A DNA stretch of 64,000 bases from Mauremys mutica. Taxonomy: Eukaryota; Chordata; Testudines; Geoemydidae. Each line of letters opens with the position of its first letter. Position 1 is the first letter of the stretch. The stretch lies in assembly GCF_020497125.1 (NCBI RefSeq), contig NC_059075.1:65057321-65121320 (forward strand), given 5' to 3'. This document shows, piece after piece, positions 36,725-46,542 of this stretch. Under the pieces are notes generated by a model. The model saw only the letters and a list, made by a program, of their open reading frames with translations. It had not been told where the DNA came from and ran no database searches. A program made the translations under genes and the position numbers.

Positions 36725-36895
36725 GGAGCCTAGGTCTTTTCTGCACAAAAACTCACAGTAGTCTGATGACAGGTGTCTTTTTCAACTGATTTAGTTAAAC
36801 TGGTGCAAACCCTTATGTGGACACCCTTAAACCATTTTTAAAATGTCTTGTATTGATTTAGTTAAGTAGGTATAAATCTGTATGTAGACAAAGCC
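36725..36895. mobile_element. Possible Harbinger-like MITE, decayed
   Basis: The right end TATGTAGACAAAGCCT resembles the GTCTACA termini of other elements in the window. The interior repeats GATTTAGTTAAACTGGTGCA and GATTTAGTTAAGTAGGTATA, seen in a turtle element family I recall. The left end (AGCCTAGGTCTTTTCTGCAC) is only a weak match. No duplication is visible. Confidence 0.4.
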
Positions 36896-37736
36896 TTTGT
36901 TGAAAACACCGAGCCACATTTAATTGAAATAACAAACTGCACCTGTGAATATGACCTGAACAGACCTGTTCAGTCAACGGTTCATGAAACTTTTGGGAAT
37001 CCTGGTGTGAGTTTGGTGTTTTGTGTCTTTACAATTTTTTTCTATTTTATTTCTCTTCCCTGGTTGCTTGTGCAAAAGAAAAATGACAGGGAATACTGGC
37101 TAAGGCTCTGATTTTGCCTGTGGTTCCATTAGCAGAGACCCCATTTATTTGGGATTCTGTATGGACACAAGGATTGCTAGCAGATTCCAGTGGAGGATCA
37201 GGGTCTAACTGATTATATGAGGAAAAGGTGACATTTACTGTATGCAAAGTGCTGCGAAAGGCACAAAGTACACAAGCTAAAGAAAGAGAGAATGGTTTTC
37301 CCCCTCTAATTTCTTTCTGTTATAGAAACCCTAAGAGTTATTTATAAAAATCAAATAAATGTAGGTAAAAATGTTTAGAGTAAGAAATGGAATGTTTAAG
37401 CTGACCGTGTTTCTTTAAAAGAAAAAAAAGTAAAACACTTAGAATTGCTCAGTATCAACACAACCTCTCCACATGTTAAGGGAGAGCAGGACATTGCTCA
37501 CCAGACTCATCCATTTGAACAGGATGTTCAGAAGAGCCTCAGAGCTCTGGGCCTTGGTATGTAATGTACTTAAAATGAAAGTGATTTGTACAATTCGCTT
37601 GTCACCCTAACTGAAAATATTTGGGGAAGGCTATTGTCACCAAAGTCATCAAATTAATGTCACAGCGAAGAGGAGAAGGGAGAAATGTACATAGTGTGTG
37701 CTCTTTAAGTAAATATGCTTTCTAACCTGCCTGCAG

Positions 37737-37865
37737 CCCAGAAAGGACCAGACGGGGCCATCATTCCCAACAACTACTGTGACTTCTGCCTTGGAGGCTC
37801 CAGTATGAACAAAAAAAGTGGCTGTCCTGAGGAGCTTGTGTCATGCTCAGACTGTGGACGCTCGG
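37737..37865 (+). CDS. DPF3: DPF3 exon: first half of PHD finger 1
   Basis: This 129-bp exon lies between CTGCAG (ends 37736) and donor GTAGGT (37866-37871). It encodes [20 protein letters not shown], then [20 protein letters not shown] and RS, with a phase-1 base at each end. The Cys pairs YCDFC and SCSDC are the first zinc ligands of PHD finger 1. In DPF3b the next exon starts GHPT and completes the tandem PHD fingers that read acetylated histone tails. In DPF3a the exon joins to 40582 instead and the PHD fold is cut short. The exon is highly conserved. In KKSGCPEEL a Cys replaces the Arg I recall in the mammalian protein. Confidence 0.96.
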
Positions 37866-40581
37866 GTAGGTGACTTCTCCTTGCAACTTTCTAAGATGAA
37901 GAATTTAGCGCGATTCCCTTTTTGCTCTTTCTGATGTTTTGGGGTAGTTGCTTATTGTTTGTGGGGAAGGATGGTTGTCAGAGTTTCTGTTCTGCTAATG
38001 GGCTAACCAGACAATTATGATCTAATCTGTGAATCTATCTATATAATGCTATATTGTATTTATTGGCTGCCATGAACATAAGTACTCATGCTTGTTCTTA
38101 TTTAAATGGAAGGAGAAAATCCTATGACAATGTTAAAGGATGGGCTCTGTCTTCAAATGCCGTAATTACAAATGTAAATTACTTTCAAGATTTATGAAAG
38201 TTGCATGACGAGCATTTCCATTGATTACACATTTCATGCATTTCTTCATCCAAAAAAGAAAGAAGGGGAAATTACAGGGTAGGCATGGCAGTAGCTGTCA
38301 AGAATTATCCTCTTACAAGATGACTATCATTAATTTTGTTTAAAGAGGTTTTTATTTATCTGTTTTCTTCCTGTGTCTCTTTTTAAATTTAGGAAGTTGC
38401 ATCTTTCCCCATCCTGAGCTGTCTTTATTTCTGAGTTGTTGGTTGTTTTTTCTTTTTTGTCCCAGCTGAGCTGTTATTTTTGGCTGGGGGAGGGAATTCC
38501 AATTCAAATTTCCCAATTGTTGTGATTTTTTGGAAAGGGGGGAGGAAGGCCATGGATTATAAGTGAAAACAAAAGAAAACATTGAAATTTGAAACCTTCA
38601 AAATTGCTGTTACTTCTGTTCTTTATTCACTGGAAATGTTTGTTGCATAATTGCTGATAATGTAGAGTGTTCTGGTACTGAAATAACAGCCTGCTCATGC
38701 TCTCATTGAAATTAATATCAAAATCCCTATCAAATTCAAAGGGAGCAGGACTGGGCCCTAAATGACAAATGTCCTCTACCGTTGTTCTGACCTTTGAAGA
38801 CAATTACTTATCAGTGGACCAATGGCAACCCTTGGTCTTCTAAGGGCTTTGCTACAAGTGCTCTGCAAACACTAACATGAGTCTTTTTGTGCTTTTGTGT
38901 TTGCTTCATAATAAAGGAGAAGAAGCTTACACTGTCTACACTGACATACTGGAAAATGACGCCCGTTTTCCCTTTTGCCTGGGGTGTTATTTCCCAGCCT
39001 CGCTCATTTCAGCGTTGCCCCAATCTTGCACAATGACAGGGATCAAAATGTTCTGTCACGTAGCGATTTGTTACGGTAATTTCATATTTGTCTTCAGAAC
39101 ATGACTGAGATACACTAGTTTGTTGGCTTCCTCGTTGTATTGCAAAGTAGATTATCAGGCCTCGTGTAGCTGTTGTATCCTATCTGTGGACAAGCCCCAC
39201 AGAACAATTCCATTAAACACTTTTTACACATTCTCATCCGCCTGAGTCATTTACAAGGGTTCTCCATCTGTGTGATAGATGTGTGATGAGAATGCCTAAG
39301 GTGCAACTATACATAGATTTTTAACCTATAATATTAATGACTAGTGGTTGCCATCTTTTACTTTTCTTGGTGACGAAAGACAAATGGAGGAGAGGCCATG
39401 TGCATTCTTTTGTTTCTTCCCAGTATTCAGTCAGTCAAATCACATCCCTAGGAAGTGATTATTTTACTTACCGATTCTTTTGTTATATTCATTTCCTTTT
39501 GGGGTACAGGATTTGATCCTAAGTCTGTTCCTTAGGAAATACAGTATAATTGCAACAGAGCTGCTTCCTTCAGCTTAAGGGACCAAGCAATTGGTGTATC
39601 ATCATGTTAGTTAGTGCATTTGAATAACACCACAAACCTCCCCTACCAACACGATGCTTTCATTTTCCTAGGGCTCAAGGGCCATATTTTGCCCTGCATT
39701 TCTTGAAGTGGGATTCTGACATCTGTACTGCAAATTACATATCACATTTGATTCAGAAAAAAGTTCAGTTTTACAGATTTCAGTATTTAACTTCTCTTTT
39801 TAAAGTTTTGTTGTTGTTTGTTGTTGTTTGTTTGTTGCTCCTGATGTCTGTGCTGAGGATTTCTTACCCTATATGGAAAAAATGGAATGAAAGACTTCCA
39901 AACTTTCGAGTGTCCCCCAATGCAAATCATTCTTTATTTTAGCAGTTTTAGCTGCTAGATGGTGTAGATTCATTTTTGTTTTTCACAAGTGACTCCATAG
40001 AATTTCTAACATGGAATATATTAATTTAATGAATATTTAGTCTTTAAAATGTTTTTCACTTTGTCTTCAAAGGAGCTACTTTAGGGCAGAGACAGGAAGA
40101 GACAGAGATGAGAATTTTTTTAAAAACCCACCCCATTGCAATACTGATGAAATACCTAGTGAGTTGTTATTCTACAGCAGCAAATTCATGACAGTTGATG
40201 CCAATCTGAAGGACAATCATTGTACTTAAATCTAACAGCTTCTAATTATTTATGTGGTCTAAAAATCTTTTAAAGCTGATCAAAGTAATCAAGAGAGAAT
40301 AGTTTTAATGTCTCTTGAAGAGAGGAAAACAATATTAACCCTTTCGCTGCCATACCTACGGGCATCTGTGTTATTGTAGGTTTTTTTCTTTAAAAGAGAA
40401 ACCAACCCCTTTTTACCTTTTCTTACTGCTATTCTACTGTCCTATGTTGTTGTTGATTTGTGGGCACACACACACCTACTGGGTTTATAGTCTGCATTGT
40501 TTGATAATTATGATGATTTAAAAAATAATGATGATGCCTGTTGCTTAACCCATGTGCTGATATATTCATCATACATGTCAG
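37866..40581 (+). other. DPF3: DPF3 intron before the alternative last exon (2.7 kb)
   Basis: Donor GTAGGT; acceptor ATACATGTCAG, with a weak polypyrimidine tract, which would fit an alternatively used exon. No transposable element with clear ends and no other exon is seen. A TTG-rich stretch lies near 39808-39838. Confidence 0.75.
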
Positions 40582-40778
40582 CTCATTTGGGAAGAGAAGG
40601 CAGGAAGGAGGAAGCAGCGCCAGCACGCACTACGGAGGACTTGTTCGGTTCCACATCGGAAAGCGACACCTCAACATTTCACGGCTTTGATGAGGATGAT
40701 GCGGAAGAGCCTCTCTTGAGCCGAGGAGGCGGCCATGGTAGCAGCTCTCCCTCTACAAATAAAAAGGGTGGCTGCTAA
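40582..40778 (+). CDS. DPF3: DPF3 alternative terminal exon (DPF3a C-terminus) with stop
   Basis: This is the last coding exon of the short isoform. After the phase-1 junction it reads AHLGREGRKEEAAPARTTED, LFGSTSESDTSTFHGFDEDD, AEEPLLSRGGGHGSSSPSTN, KKGGC, then TAA (40776-40778). The central part is almost identical to human DPF3a as I recall it; the tail after DEDD is more divergent. The exon has no PHD residues, so DPF3a lacks the second PHD and part of the first. In human DPF3a a serine near the C-terminus (S348, from memory) is a CK2 site linked to HEY-protein release in muscle. Aligning from the final Cys, the Ser of the SP dipeptide here falls at the same place. The acidic serine-rich stretch also suits CK2. 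Confidence 0.95.
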
Positions 40779-42580
40779 AATAACTAAACAGACACAGAAA
40801 CTCTTTGAGCGATTTTCTATCCTTTTTACTACTATGATTATTATTACTAGGTTTTTTTTTTAATTTTAGATCCCTTTTTTCCCTTTTGGGTGTGTACACT
40901 GAAAGCACAAACGTATAAAACATAGACTACTTCAAAGAGACAGAAAGTTTTGATTCACTTTTTATTTTTTCATTTTACTTTGTTTCCTTTCTCCTCCTCC
41001 TCCTTTCTCTCTGGAAACCTGAAATGTGGATTTAGTTTTTTTTTTAAATTATGAGCAGAGTTGATTTTCTCATCTTTTAATATATAACAGCAAACCACAA
41101 AAAATACAAATGGGTTGGAGAGCAGAAACCCAACCTAAATCATTTTTTAATTATTATTATTATTTATATATTCTATATATTATTAGAAAAAAGACTTTTT
41201 AAATAAAAAATACAAAAAACAAAAAAGCAATGGACATCTACTTGATACTAGAACTGTTTCTAGAAAAACCACTGTGGGGTGGATTGTTTGAGATGACAAT
41301 GAAGCCCTTGGTTTGATGACTTCTGCAATGTGAGATTTTGCACTTACTGTAGCGCGTGGAATTTGTGACTCCCCCTCACGTGCTCCTCTACCACTCACCC
41401 TTAGCAGCTTGAAAATGCAAGCAGCTCTGAAGACCATGACATTGAGGAACACATTTCCATCATTCCTCTGGACTCCTCTGCACTCGTAAGAGATCTCCTC
41501 CTCCGCCCCTCCAACCTTTTCATCTCCTCACTCCGTGCAGCTTTTTTTCTCTTTTTTTCCCCTCTGCTTCACCTTTCACCTCATGGAGAGCAATTTTCAA
41601 GCACAGGGATGGAATATAAATGGCAAGTCACAGACTCTGCAAAGACAAAACGGCTGAAGGAATGAATCATTGAAGAAACTAAAAGGAAAAATACCTCACC
41701 TATATTTTTCTTTCTTTCTTTCTTTCTTTTTTTTTTTTTTTTTTAAATTCAGACACACATTTTGTTGCCCAGATTTTTCTTTCTCTGTAGTGTCTTGTGA
41801 GGCACTTTGTGTTGTTTTTCAATAGCTTCTCTTGAAATAAACCAAAGCAATACTCACTGAAGTCCTGAGGGCAATGGAGAAGAGAGTGATTCCCTCCCAG
41901 CACTGTCCCACGACCGAGGAGCCATGCGACAGATTTGAAAGGTATGTCCCAACAGAAATGTTTTTCAGCCACTGTGAACTCTTTGTGCGGTGGATTTTCA
42001 ACAAACCATTTATTGTTTTATTATAGCAGTAAGTCCTTTAAAGTAAACTGTGTGATTGTGTTATGTACCGCAGGCTAGATCCTGTTCCCTATTAATTTAA
42101 TGGGAGTTTTGTAGGAGCAGGCTTCGGCCCAATACGTATAACTAGGAATAAAGCATACCCAAACATTAAGCGTGTAGGTTCCACCCTGCAGTCCTAATGC
42201 TCTCATTGTAAGGACTGCAGGATTAGGGGTAAGGATATATTTTTGTCATTTTATAGTGCCAACATAAACCATAAAGGTGAGATGCTGACCCCACTGAAGT
42301 CAACGACAACATTTCCATTGTCTTCAGTGGAGTCAGTTTCACGCCAAGAGGGAAGCTTGAGTGGTGTGTTCATGTTCCCAGAACTCATGATAGAAACACA
42401 TGCATGCACTGTAGACTTTGGGTGCACATTGTTCTAGTTCTTGAGTAAATCATGTCCAAAAGGGGCTGGTTATTTCCATTACTCGCTTTCTTTTGCTGGG
42501 GCAGCCCAGCCCAGTTTGTAACAGGTATTTTATGGCTCCTTCAGCCTTTTTGTTACATTCCAGTGTTGAAATAAACTCTA
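40779..42580 (+). other. DPF3: Likely DPF3a 3' untranslated region
   Basis: Sequence after the DPF3a stop is AT-rich with T-runs. AATAAA hexamers, candidate poly(A) signals, occur at 41202-41207, 41836-41841, 42147-42152 and 42570-42575. I cannot tell which is used; the last, followed by a GT-rich stretch, is a reasonable distal site. A TTTC repeat lies at 41706-41730. Open frames on either strand are short and unconvincing. The end of the region is a guess. Confidence 0.5.
41706..41744. repeat. TTTC microsatellite and T-run
   Basis: About five TTTC units run into an uninterrupted T-tract, inside the probable DPF3a 3' untranslated region. Confidence 0.9.
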
Positions 42581-43764
42581 ATCCTGAGTGTGATGCTTCT
42601 GTGCATCTTTATAGTTGACATCAAGAATGAAATAACTAATGGCCAGAATCTGCCATCAGATATGCAGGTGTAAATCCGGAGTGATGCCATTGACTTCTGG
42701 ATTCCATTAAGAATCTGCCGTTAGAACTGTAGAAAACGATCCTGCATAAAATTACAAAATAAATCTGTATTTTTATATATAGTATATATTAATGCATGTG
42801 TGACCCAAAGAAAGTTTCCTTTAAGGCATCCCCATGTTGGTAATCTTTTCCTGTTGTTGTTCTACTGGGCTATGTTCCCACTGCTGTGTCAAGTCATATT
42901 ATAATCGATCAAATGTCACATCAATGGTATTTTGACTCAACCATGTCAATGAAACATGAACATTAACATTCACTCTTTCCACAATCATTCTGTTTGTTTG
43001 AACAAATACATGGAATAGATTTCTAATATTTTGTTTCTACAGTCTGCAGTTTGTGAAACTCTTCTGTGTTTATTAAAAGCTTAAATTCCATCTTGCTTCT
43101 GATGGCAAGCCACAAGAACAGAGCTGTCCAATTATCTCAAATCCCTGAAAGAATAATAGCCTTGTAGTCATTGTTTTGCTTATCTATCTGTTATTTTATT
43201 CATATATATTAGAATCCAGACATTAAAATGTGAAGACTGAAGGAATGAAAGTCAGGGTGGAGGATAGTATGGAATGGAGTCCGCAGTTGAATAGACACAT
43301 TGGCCACATTATTTTCTTACTGGCCCTAATATGAATCCAGAGTAATACCAATAAAGTCAGTGGAGTTCCTTTGGATTTGTGTCAATGTAGCTGAGAGCAG
43401 AATCTGGTCCAGTAGTTCTGAAGACTTAAAAGGAGGCTATGAACTTGAAATCTAATATATTTCAAAAAATGAGTTTAAAGTACTTTTTCACACTACACCT
43501 GCCCTTCTCCCTGTCCACCCCAGCTAATGTTTATGGGTTTTCAGTCACATTTGTAACTTTGTATTTTAAACATGTTTTTCTCTCTCCTGTTGCTGTGTTA
43601 AAGGCCACACAAGCAACAGAGGACACTGACTATACAAAGGAAGCAGTAGAACTGTTGATTCACAAAGTGCTTGCAAATGCACAAAGTAAAGAAACTTAAA
43701 AAAATACGTTGAGAAGAAAATGTTATTTCTTATGTCCTTCTGCTACAGTTATCATACTATAGGG

Positions 43765-44182
43765 CAGTGATGCCAAACTTTTCCTGTTGTGCCCCCCCTT
43801 ACCAGTAATGGAAGCCCCCGCTTACCAGTAATGGAATCTGACCATGCCCCCTCACCCCCATTACCTCACAGCCAGGTTGAAGGTGGAGCTGGAGCAGAAC
43901 TGGGGATGCCAGAGGAGCTGGGGCTAGAGGCTGAATTGGTCTGTGGGTGGAGCAGGGGGAGGAGCGGGGGGAGGAGCATCTGCAGCTGGGGCTGGAGCTG
44001 GGCTGGGGTGGAGCAGGGGGAAGAGTGGAGTTGTGGCTTAGGCAGAGCCAGTCTGGGATCAGAGCTAGTTGTGGGGCTGGATGGCACCCCCATCCCATCC
44101 CACTGTGAGGGCTGGCCTGGGCCCTGCCACGTGCCCCTCTGAACATTCCTCTGTGCCCCCTGAGGCAGTTTGGAGACCACTG
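43765..44182. mobile_element. hAT-like non-autonomous element
   Basis: The left end CAGTGATGCCAAACTTTTCC and the complemented right end CAGTGGTCTCCAAACTGCCT are inverted repeats. The flanks CTATAGGG and CCATAGTG agree at six of eight positions, a decayed 8-bp duplication. The interior is G-rich (GGAGCAGGGGGAGGAGC-like units) and contains an early short duplication of CTTACCAGTAATGGAA. Both strands have open frames caused by composition. No transposase. Confidence 0.75.
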
Positions 44183-45639
44183 CCATAGTGGCTACTTGGA
44201 ATTATAGTAGCCAAAAAAAAAATTCAGACAGAATTGTGATTTTTTTTAAAAATTTGACAGTGTTCCTTTAAATATATAGAGACCCAAAAAAGGGTTGAAT
44301 ATATTTTGAAGGAGCAAAGATTCATGGGAGTAATGTGGAAGATGGGTTAACCTGGGAAAGGTAGATGCTGGAACTTTGTCCTTTTTAGTCTATTTGTCTA
44401 TGTTTTAGTGTCTAAGTGTAAATTGTTCAGGGTAGAGATTTTGTCTTTGCCTGTCTGAGCAGTGCCTAGCACAATTCGGGCCCTACTGGAATACAGATGA
44501 TAATCAAATATTAATAATGCATTAAATAATGGCTTACTTTCATGAATAAAGTTATGATGACCATATATGTCAATTTGTGCCTGTAGCCACTAGGTGCCCA
44601 CCTTAATGGCAATGGGGCAGGGGCAATGCCCTGCCCTCACTAAGAGTGCACAATAAGCTCATGTATAAAAATGCCAGCCAACATTTATTAGTAGTGTACA
44701 AAATGCCCAGTAGCTATATTTTGTGTGTGTATGTGTGTGTACACTCCTTGGATTGATCTGCTCCTGACAGATGAAGGAAGAAAGGATAAATGTATTGTGG
44801 AGGAGGGCAGTGTAGTCATGGAACTTCTTCAGATGTGCTCGCTATGGTAAAATAACAAAGGCGAGGAGAGAGCTGCAGCTCAGGGTTTAATAGGACAGGC
44901 TGAGCAGTGTGAGAGTGTAGTACAGGAGTGGAGCATGAAGGAGAAGCTGGAGTTGAAGGCTGTGGTCATGGAGTCAATATGCAGAGTGCAGGGCAGTCAA
45001 GGAAGGGAGAAGAGAGTTGAGAGCGGTGGAGGAATCTGAGAGATTGCTGGTGATTGAATGTCACAGACAGTGATGCTGAACAAAAGGTGTGATAACAGAG
45101 AGGAAACAAAAATGCAGTGGTGGGAGAGGAAACACTGCCTGGTGAAAACCAGGCTGGGAGCGTGGCCATAATTGTGACTATGGAAGTGATCATCGGAATA
45201 GAAGTTAAATACACCCAAGAGTGTTGAATGGTATTGAGGCATGGGATTGAGAATAGGGGAAGAAGGTTGGCCATAGAGGTCAGAGTTGAAAGCATACGCA
45301 AGTCCACAGGGGTGCTAATTGATACTCTTGTAGGAGTGGGGAGAGGAGAGTCAGATCACATGCAGTTTGAAGGCAGAGAATATGTGAAAGGAGCTGTAAT
45401 TAGCCAGAGGAAAAAGGAGGCACCTGACACCACCAGCACCACAGACTTCTCAGTAGGGGTGGGGGAGTTGCACAGTCCTAGTGGAGTATCCTAAGAAAAA
45501 CAAGCCACTGACCAAACCAAGAAGGCATAAAGAGAGTTTATGGACTTGAATTCCAGGACATAAATTGGGTGTGGGGGAGGCTGGGGGAGAGAAATAATCT
45601 CTTAAACCCGAGGGAAATGTTACGCTCTACAACCTCAGG

Positions 45640-45760
45640 ATATGTCTACACAACATTTTGGAGTGAACTCCCCAGCCTGGGTCAACAGACTTGGGCTAGC
45701 AGGGCTCTAAAAATAGCTGTATAGACAGTGCTTTGAAGTTGCAGCTCAGGCTGGAGCTCA
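45640..45760 (+). mobile_element. Possible left end of a Harbinger-like MITE
   Basis: AGGATATGTCTACACAACAT resembles the GTCTACAC termini of the other MITEs and is followed by MITE-like CAGCCTGGGTCAACAGACTT and GGGCTAGCAGGGCTC. A partner right end is not found, so this may be a truncated copy. Confidence 0.4.
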
Positions 45761-46445
45761 GGCTCCATTGTTTCTCAGGTTTTATTTTTCAGGCTTTTGT
45801 ATGTTCCTTAATAATGTGGGGGCACCTTCCCAAGCACCTCCCAACTCCTCCATACCAAAGGACTTCAGAGCACTTGCAGGAAGACCCACAGCTTCTTGAT
45901 CCAACCCCTGCAAGCTCTCCTTGAATCTTAGTGGTAGGGCTAGTGGAGTTTGAGAGTGCAGCACCACTTGAGCAACTGACTGGTGGGAGGAAAGGCCAGG
46001 TAGAGTGTCCAGGCCATTCTTGGTATGCTCCAACTCCTGGGATTTAATTAAAGGGCCTGCTTAACACGAATGGACCTTGCCTCATACTGGAAGATGGCAG
46101 TTTAAAATCTTAAACAGAATATTGCTGATTGGGTGATTTATAAGCGGGTGGGGAATTAACACAGGCCTAGCTGATATAATGGCTAGGAAATAAATGTGTA
46201 TCATGAGCTTTATTTGGGCAAGTGGCAAAGAAGGGACGGAAATAAAATTAGCTCATATTTTCCTCCCTCTCCCTTCCTTACTAATTTTATGACTTGTATC
46301 AGAATGAAGCAACTATGGGAGGATTACCTACAACAAACTAAATATCGCCTACTAAAACAAATGAGCAGCTCACATTAACTAGTGTCTCCTGTGTTCTGCT
46401 GCCACAGAAATCAGAGTTTCACCATTAGCTTCAATAGGATCAGCA

Positions 46446-46542
46446 TCAGAGGGGTAGCCGTGTTAGTCTGGCTCTGTAGAAGCAGCAAAGAATCCTGTGG
46501 CACCTTATAGACTAACAGACGTTTTGCAGCATGAGCATGAGC
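46446..46542 (+). mobile_element. SINE-like insertion with 12-bp target duplication
   Basis: The inserted segment contains GGGGTAGCCGTGTTAGTCTG, GCAGCAAAGAATCCTGTGGC and ACCTTATAGACTAACAGACG, a sequence I know as extremely common in turtle genomes. ATAGGATCAGCA stands on both sides (46434-46445 and 46543-46554). A 12-bp duplication points to LINE-mediated target-primed insertion. The exact duplication argues for a rather recent event. Confidence 0.85.

Larger units (their letters stand above)
27465..37736 (+). other. DPF3: DPF3 intron (10.3 kb)
   Basis: Donor GTGAGT, acceptor CTGCAG. Apart from the repeats listed separately (MIR at 28082-28290, interspersed repeats near 34360 and 34594, CR1 at 35840-36580, possible MITE at 36725-36895) I see no gene. 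Short AG-rich simple sequence lies at 33373-33392. Stretches 28300-34350 and 36900-37730 have no recognisable structure. Confidence 0.8.

Noticed and set aside
43789..44186. Overlapping frames of 106-117 codons on both strands
   Set aside because: All lie within the G-rich interior of a hAT-like MITE and reflect composition.
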